From Rutidosis leptorrhynchoides (Eukaryota; Streptophyta; Magnoliopsida; Asterales; Asteraceae), in contig NC_092338.1 of assembly GCF_046630445.1 (NCBI RefSeq), positions 16,096,001 to 16,160,000 of the forward strand: a stretch of DNA of 64,000 nt, in the 5' to 3' direction. This document shows, one piece after another, positions 58,818 to 64,000 of this stretch (its first letter is position 1; each line of letters begins with the position of its first letter). The notes beneath the pieces are model-generated. The model was given only the letters and a program-made list of their open reading frames with translations, did not search any database and had not been told where the DNA came from. A program made the position numbers and the translations under genes.

Positions 58818-59283
58818 GTTTGCATGCTTGCTCCGGGATCTAGTATTCGTCCCGGGATAAAGTGTTTGTTCCGGGACAGCCCACTTTCTCCGAGATGGCG
58901 TGCTTGCCCCGGGAAGGTGTCTTTATGTCGGGTTGGGATACTGAGCCGGGAAGTAGTGACGGTACCAGCAGTATGTCGGTTCCGGCTAAGGTATCACGGA
59001 GCTCTCAGTCTAGCTGGGAAGGTTCCGCTTTCTATTTACTCAAGTGTTTCTTCACGGTTACAAACATCATGACTGGCTACATGATGCCGGTTACGTGCAG
59101 TCATCCAGGCTGGGTTTTTTGTATGACGTTCCCGACTAGCCGTTCGTCCGGTGTGGTAAAGTTGCTGAGATGATGCCGGAAGATTGTTGGGAAAGGGCCC
59201 TTCTTCCGGGACATACAGTGTCTGGTAAGATATTAGTCGGGGATGCTTATTTGTTTTGAGACGGATCATTATGCGTATAATTA

Positions 59284-59486
59284 TCCGTTGGTGTTGAACT
59301 GGATTGGTGGAGAGATATACCGAGTTAACATTATCACAGTAAACAAGAGTGGCAGATGTGAGAGGACACTATAACTTACGAAGGAGATTACAAACCCAGC
59401 AGGTTTTGGAAACAACATTAGCAACCCCACGGTATTCCGCATCTAAACTGGAGCGAGAGGGCGTGAGTTTCCACTTAGAAGACCAA
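59284..59486 (-). mobile_element. Ty1/copia remnant, part preceding the split
   Basis: On the minus strand it encodes a copia RNase H segment (SRSSLDAEYRGVANVV, VYCDNVNSVYLSTNP). It is the other side of the remnant at 40883-41318 and is cut on the right by the Athila-type LTR. A fossil, broken. Confidence 0.75.
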
Positions 59487-61356
59487 TGATATCGGGCAAA
59501 AAGTCACATTTTTATCCCTAAATTAAGCCCTAGAACAATAAAGTTTTAAACTTTCTCGGCAAAATTATCACCTTTTCGATTGATTTTGTAGATTAAGTAA
59601 TTACCAAGGCGACGCAAAAAGAATCAAGTAAAACGGAGCTAAAACGAAGATTCTAGAGCGAAAACGGTGAAAGACAAGAAATCAAGTTACGATCCAGTGA
59701 ATCAAGGCTGACCAGGCCCAAAAATGGCCTGCCATACGGCTTTCCAGTATGGAAAACGGCCTGCCAAATGTTCAGACAAACGGGCTCGATAAACATCTTG
59801 CCTTGCAAACGGCCTGCCAAATACGGCCTGCCAAACGGCTTGCCAAACTGTCTTGCCAGCCGTTTGCAGGCAAAAATTTAGTCAATTTAAAGGGCTCTCT
59901 CCATCCATTCCAACACACACTAAATTTGTAATTCATTTCATATTTTCAAGCTTTTAGTTAGTTTTTAGTAGTAGTTAGCTTAGCTTTTATTTTTCAGAGG
60001 ATATCCCGGCGAGTCCCTGCGATCTCGGGCAGATTTCTTCGGCCTTTTCAGGTTTTTATCCGAAACGCTTGTCTTTTGTATTAAACATGTGTTCTTACTT
60101 TTTATGTTTAATAATGCGTTCCGATATTGCCATGATAGCTTAATTAATCTGTATGTTGCCATGATAAAAGTTTGTGTTAGCGTAATTATGTTAATTTAGT
60201 ACGATTACTGTTATAATGCTGAACTAGGAAGTCTGATAGATTTGTATGCTAGCATCTTAAGGATTGGCCAACCTTAGTTGTGATCAGGACTTGTCCACCT
60301 ATATGAAATTAGCTACTTCATAGGATTAAGACCCGTAGTTATACTGTATTTGAAGATTCTATGAATTCGGTATGGCCGGAGTTCCCGAGAGGCATCTAAT
60401 GCACTTTTAGGACACGGAACTTAGGAATTGAGACATGAATGACCTAGTATGCCTATTGACTATTCCGAAGAGACCTCTTAGGAGCTGTTAAGATCTAGTT
60501 AGTACCTTTACTGTATGACCCAAGCCTATTGCATGTTCTTGTCTGATTGTTGCCCTAGGTCTTAGTCATATCAACTGTTTAGGTATTCATTAGGTTTATA
60601 TCTGCTTTACTGTCAGTATATTAACTGTGATGCTGTATAATGTTTGAATTGTTGTGATCTCATTAGTATGATAGAGTGGTTGTTAGTTTTCATTTAAGGT
60701 TTTGCCAACTTAAACCGACGGATTCCTTCCGTTTGTGATCAGTGTTTAATCAACACGGCACGTTGTTATTCAGTTACCTAAACTGATAACGAGGGTTAGG
60801 ATTAGAGCTTAACTCACTAAACAACCTAGTACTTTACTGAGGATAACCTCCAAGGTATTGTTACCTTTCAATTATACGACCAAGTGACATACTTCTCGCT
60901 GCTCAAAGAGAACTCCGAGATTTCAGAGACAAGTAGGTCCGTGTAATTGGATCATCCAACCAGATCTACATCATTCAAATCATAGTCTTAACATAAGCAT
61001 AATTACCTTTCCCTAACCCAATGCTGATATCTTAATCAACATTTCCCTGATCTGCATACTCCGAATATCCTTTCACTTTATTTACTTTTCTGTATTTAGG
61101 ACCTTCAGCTAAAATCAACTACTATCTTTTATCTAGGTAATTTAACTAAAAGACAATTATCCACTTGATCTTCAATTCGTTAATTAGCATAAAAATATTA
61201 CAATAAGTTAACTTACACCTTCTACACCTTAGAAAGTAAAAGTAAATTTAGGCCCCGCAAAAATATAAATAAACGAAGACACTGTGTGCTACCGAATAGG
61301 ACATCCTACGACCTAACGACACCGCACAAATAAAACCGTCTGTTAGTATCATATCA
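59487..61356 (+). repeat. 5' LTR of the Athila-type element
   Basis: Starts TGATATCGGGC and ends GTATCATATCA (inverted ends TGATAT/ATATCA); 1.87 kb. It contains a cluster of CGGCCTGCCAAA-type repeats at 59725-59870. Confidence 0.75.
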
Positions 61357-61370
61357 GTAGCAATTTTTTT

Positions 61371-61387
61371 TGGCGCTGCTGCCGGGG
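61371..61387 (+). other. Primer-binding site of the Athila-type element
   Basis: TGGCGCTGCTGCCGGGG resembles the tRNA-Asp-type site (TGGCGCCGTTGCCGGGG) usual in Athila elements; it lies 14 bases after the LTR. Confidence 0.75.
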
Positions 61388-61712
61388 ATAGAATATTTTG
61401 ATCGAGAAAGATTTTAAACACACAAAGTATTGTTTGGTGGTGTCTAAGAAAGACAATTATACACGACTTGGTTGTTGGATTTTCTGAACAGTCTCCAATT
61501 ATATTGGAACCAAAAGAATCCTGCCTCTCCGTAGTTGGTCTGGCCACCTCGATAAAAGTAATCTGTGAGAAGTCCTATCAGTTAAGATATCCAATCTGGG
61601 TTAACGACCGAATTTCAAGAATAATTATTTTTATTAAATTATCGATCCTTTTAGTAAATTAATATTTTCTAAAAGTTACTTTTAAGTCTTTTAAACAGAA
61701 AATCTAAAAAAA

Positions 61713-62513
61713 ATGGAACAACAAGACACCCTTGCTTCTATGCATAAGTCATGCTTAGAGGAAAGAGGAGGACCAATCACCTTAGGAACCGAAGGAATTC
61801 CTGAAATTAGTTCACACATGATTAAACTAGTCAGTATGATCTGTAAATTTCAAGGATTACCGACTGATGATCCAAACTTTCATATAAACAAATTTATCAG
61901 TCTGGTTGACTCTTTTAAGAAGGACGAAAACGAGAAAAACATTTTAAAACTTCATCTTTTTTAATATTCACTTTCTGCACACGCTTCAGCATGGTTTGAT
62001 GAACTTAACCCGAATTTAATTCATACATGGGAGGATTTAGCCACTAAATTTCTAAATAAATTTTATCCACCCTCCCTGCAAACCTGTTTAAGAAATGACA
62101 TCACAAACTTTTCTCAAAAAGAAAATGAGTCATTGTGTCTAGCATGGAATAGAGTAAACATGATGCTTAAAAGATGTCCGAATTATTCGTTAAGTCAGGC
62201 AGACATAATCTGTACACTTTACAATGGTTTGACCAAGGATGATAAGTCTCTCCTAGACATGGCCTCGCAAGGCAATTTCATGTCCCGAACAGCAGACGAA
62301 GCATGGAATCTCTTGGACACAATAGCTGCACAACAGGAAGATTGGAACAATGAAGCTGCCGAGAAGGATGACATCTTCGCTCATACGGTAAAAATGCTGG
62401 AAACCAGGTTACAAGATCTCACCCTCATTCTTCAAAATTTACCAATTCCTAAAAACTCCGATGCTACTATAACCAATCTAAGGTATACTTACCCTAGATG
62501 GGCACACAAATAA
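61713..62513 (+). pseudogene. Gag of the Athila-type element, broken
   Basis: Encodes the Athila/Tat-type gag core: HMIKLVSMICKFQGLPTDDP, a later AWFDELNPN...TWEDLATKFLNKFYPP block and ADIICTLYNGL. The family normally has a single long gag-pol frame. Broken. Confidence 0.8.
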
Positions 62514-62546
62514 CAAAATAGCTCGGATCATAATATAATCTTCCCG

Positions 62547-63974
62547 TTGCACAAACCTACTCTCCACTCTAAGGAAATTTTAGTTGAATTTATGAAAAAG
62601 CAATACACGATAAACCTTCAAGTCATAGAATGCCAGAATAAGTTCGACACTTTGATAAAGACTTTTGAAGAACTAATCACTAATTTTCAGCTTACGCTTA
62701 AACGATTAACCACTAAAGTTGAATTAGAGTGTAGTGAGTTTGATGCCCTAGTAATTACTAGAGGAGGGAAGGAAACAACTGTCAATATACCCATTCAAGA
62801 TTTTTCCTATAAGGAACCTGTGTCAATTGACCCAGTCGTCATTCCACCGGAACCTATCTCTCTTAAGGCCCCGGAAATTATTCCGCGCGCCCGCATACCT
62901 TTCCCAGGTAGGCTTAGGAAGGAAAAACAAGAAGCGCAATTCGCTAAGTATTGGGATATTATTAAGAATTTGCATTTGAATGTACGACTAGTAGATGCTT
63001 TAGTAGAGATGCCAAACCGCGCTAAATTTTTCAAAGAACTGCTTTCAAACAAAGAGAGATTAAGAGAGATAGTTAGCTTGCCCTTAAGTGAAGAATGCTC
63101 GTTAGTGTTACAACATGGAATTCCCCCTAAGTTAGGAGATACAGGAAGATTTACAGTACCTTGCTACCTGCAAGATGTCCAAATTAGAAATGCGTTAGCA
63201 TACTTAGGAGCCAGTGTAAACCTAATGCCCTATTCGTTATTCAAAAAGCTAGGATTAAATGACTTAAGGCCTACCAAAATGACTATCCAACTCGCGGACA
63301 GATCAGTAAAGATTCCTCGGGGAATATCTGAAGATGTCCTAGTTAGAGTGGATAAAGATGCGAAGGTCCCACTCATTCTTGGCAGACCATTCCTGAATAC
63401 TGCTAAGGCCGTAATTGATGTTCACGAGAAATCATTAAAGTTAAGGGTTGGAGGAGAAGAAATCACTTTCAATGTTGATCGCCTCATGAACCATCCTAAG
63501 GAAGAAGATGTGAATCTCTCTGATTCTTTTCAAGAACTCGTCAACGAATACCTAGAAGAGACTATGGCTATATGTAGTCAAGATCAAATTTCTAAGGATC
63601 TGTTCTTTATACCTCCTGAAGGAAATCTCGACAACCATTCAGCCATAAACCTTAGTCAACACATATCTCCCCTATCTAAAAGTGACTTTCTTGGCAAGAC
63701 TATTCAAATAGCATCACTAAGACAAGGCATTCCTTTACCTATACTAAGGAGAAGACCGAATGAAGAAACAGATTTCATTCCGGTATATCAGGAACCCCAG
63801 TCAAGGGAGGACTGTGAGGAGTTTCCCGAACCAGCCTTCAAAACTAAAGAAGACATTTCTGAAGAGGAAGCATTAAGAAGGACGATTTCCAGAAGTGAAG
63901 AACAGATAGCATCAGTGACCGCTACTAAAGAATCAGAATTCCAGGAGAAGTATGACTCGTTAGACCGAAAATAA
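62547..63974 (+). pseudogene. Athila-type gag end and protease region
   Basis: A long open stretch with the Athila landmarks IPFPGRLRKEKQEAQFAKY, a FFKELLSNK block, then LGASVNLMPYSLFKKLGL and PLILGRPFLNTAKAVIDV, which form the aspartic-protease-like core at about 63195-63425. Downstream is an acidic linker. Fossil sequence; the polymerase would follow outside the window. Confidence 0.8.
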
Positions 63975-64000
63975 ATAGCTAGGATGAAGTCATCTATCGA

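Larger units (their letters stand above)
41319..59283 (+). mobile_element. Non-autonomous LTR element with Transposase_28-like ('putative gypsy type') coding region
   Basis: A fossil inserted in the copia remnant, flanked by TCCGT (41314-41318 and 59284-59288). The 5' LTR is about 41319-42228; the 3' LTR starts at 44792 and resumes at 58823-59283 because a Tekay-type element sits in it. The LTRs start TGATCAAACC. The own length without the guest is about 4.4 kb. No protease, reverse transcriptase or integrase was found. It has a few breaks. Confidence 0.75.
59487..64000 (+). mobile_element. Athila-type Ty3/gypsy element, runs off the window
   Basis: A fossil. The 5' LTR is 59487-61356; then a primer site, gag, and a protease-bearing region to the window end. 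Reverse transcriptase, integrase and the 3' LTR lie beyond. The visible coding part has about two breaks. It is inserted in the copia remnant. Confidence 0.85.

Overview
The window is nuclear DNA of a flowering plant, a eudicot and probably an aster-family species (inference). The evidence is spliced genes with GT-AG introns, a photosystem II antenna gene, a NAC regulator, AT-rich intergenic DNA and dense plant transposon families. No database search was run; family names rest on motifs recognised by eye.

Layout. 0-20 kb is gene-bearing: LHCB3 (+, 20-1044); a six-exon plastid-type membrane zinc-finger gene (-, 2454-10166) whose first intron holds a 5.6-kb LINE and whose third intron holds a SINE; a root-cap family secreted protein (+, 12335-13656) with a hairpin in its intron; a 68-residue zinc-ribbon protein (-, 15039-15245); a five-exon GID8-like LisH/CTLH/CRA gene (-, 15787-17441); and a small basic hypothetical protein (-, 18822-19121). 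Small DNA elements lie between them: Harbinger, Stowaway and SINE copies.

19.5-31.6 kb is repeats: a Harbinger-type element carrying only ORF1, a SINE with target duplications, a degenerate CAGTTT-rich satellite, a hAT MITE with an 8-bp target duplication, and a gag-only LTR retrotransposon (24199-30955) with 2-kb LTRs. 31.9-37.3 kb is two head-to-tail Helitron-like elements; the first is interrupted by a solo LTR (32754-36188) of the same family as the large element further right. A fold-back Mutator-type MITE follows. A stress-type NAC gene (-, 38377-39594), with a TATA box and a G-box, is the last host gene.

40.9-64 kb is a nest of fossil LTR elements. A Ty1/copia remnant is split by a non-autonomous LTR element with a Transposase_28-like coding region (41319-59283). 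The 3' LTR of that element is in turn split by a 13.5-kb Tekay-type chromovirus (45300-58817). An Athila-type element starts at 59487 and runs off the end. Matching 5-bp duplications (TCCGT, GTTTG) fix the order of two of these insertions.

The most unusual item is in the chromovirus. Between its primer-binding site and gag it carries two extra open frames, an acidic protein and an F-box-like protein, followed by a copy of its own polypurine-tract motif. The host genes do not form a pathway together; they are ordinary neighbours in a repeat-rich chromosome arm.
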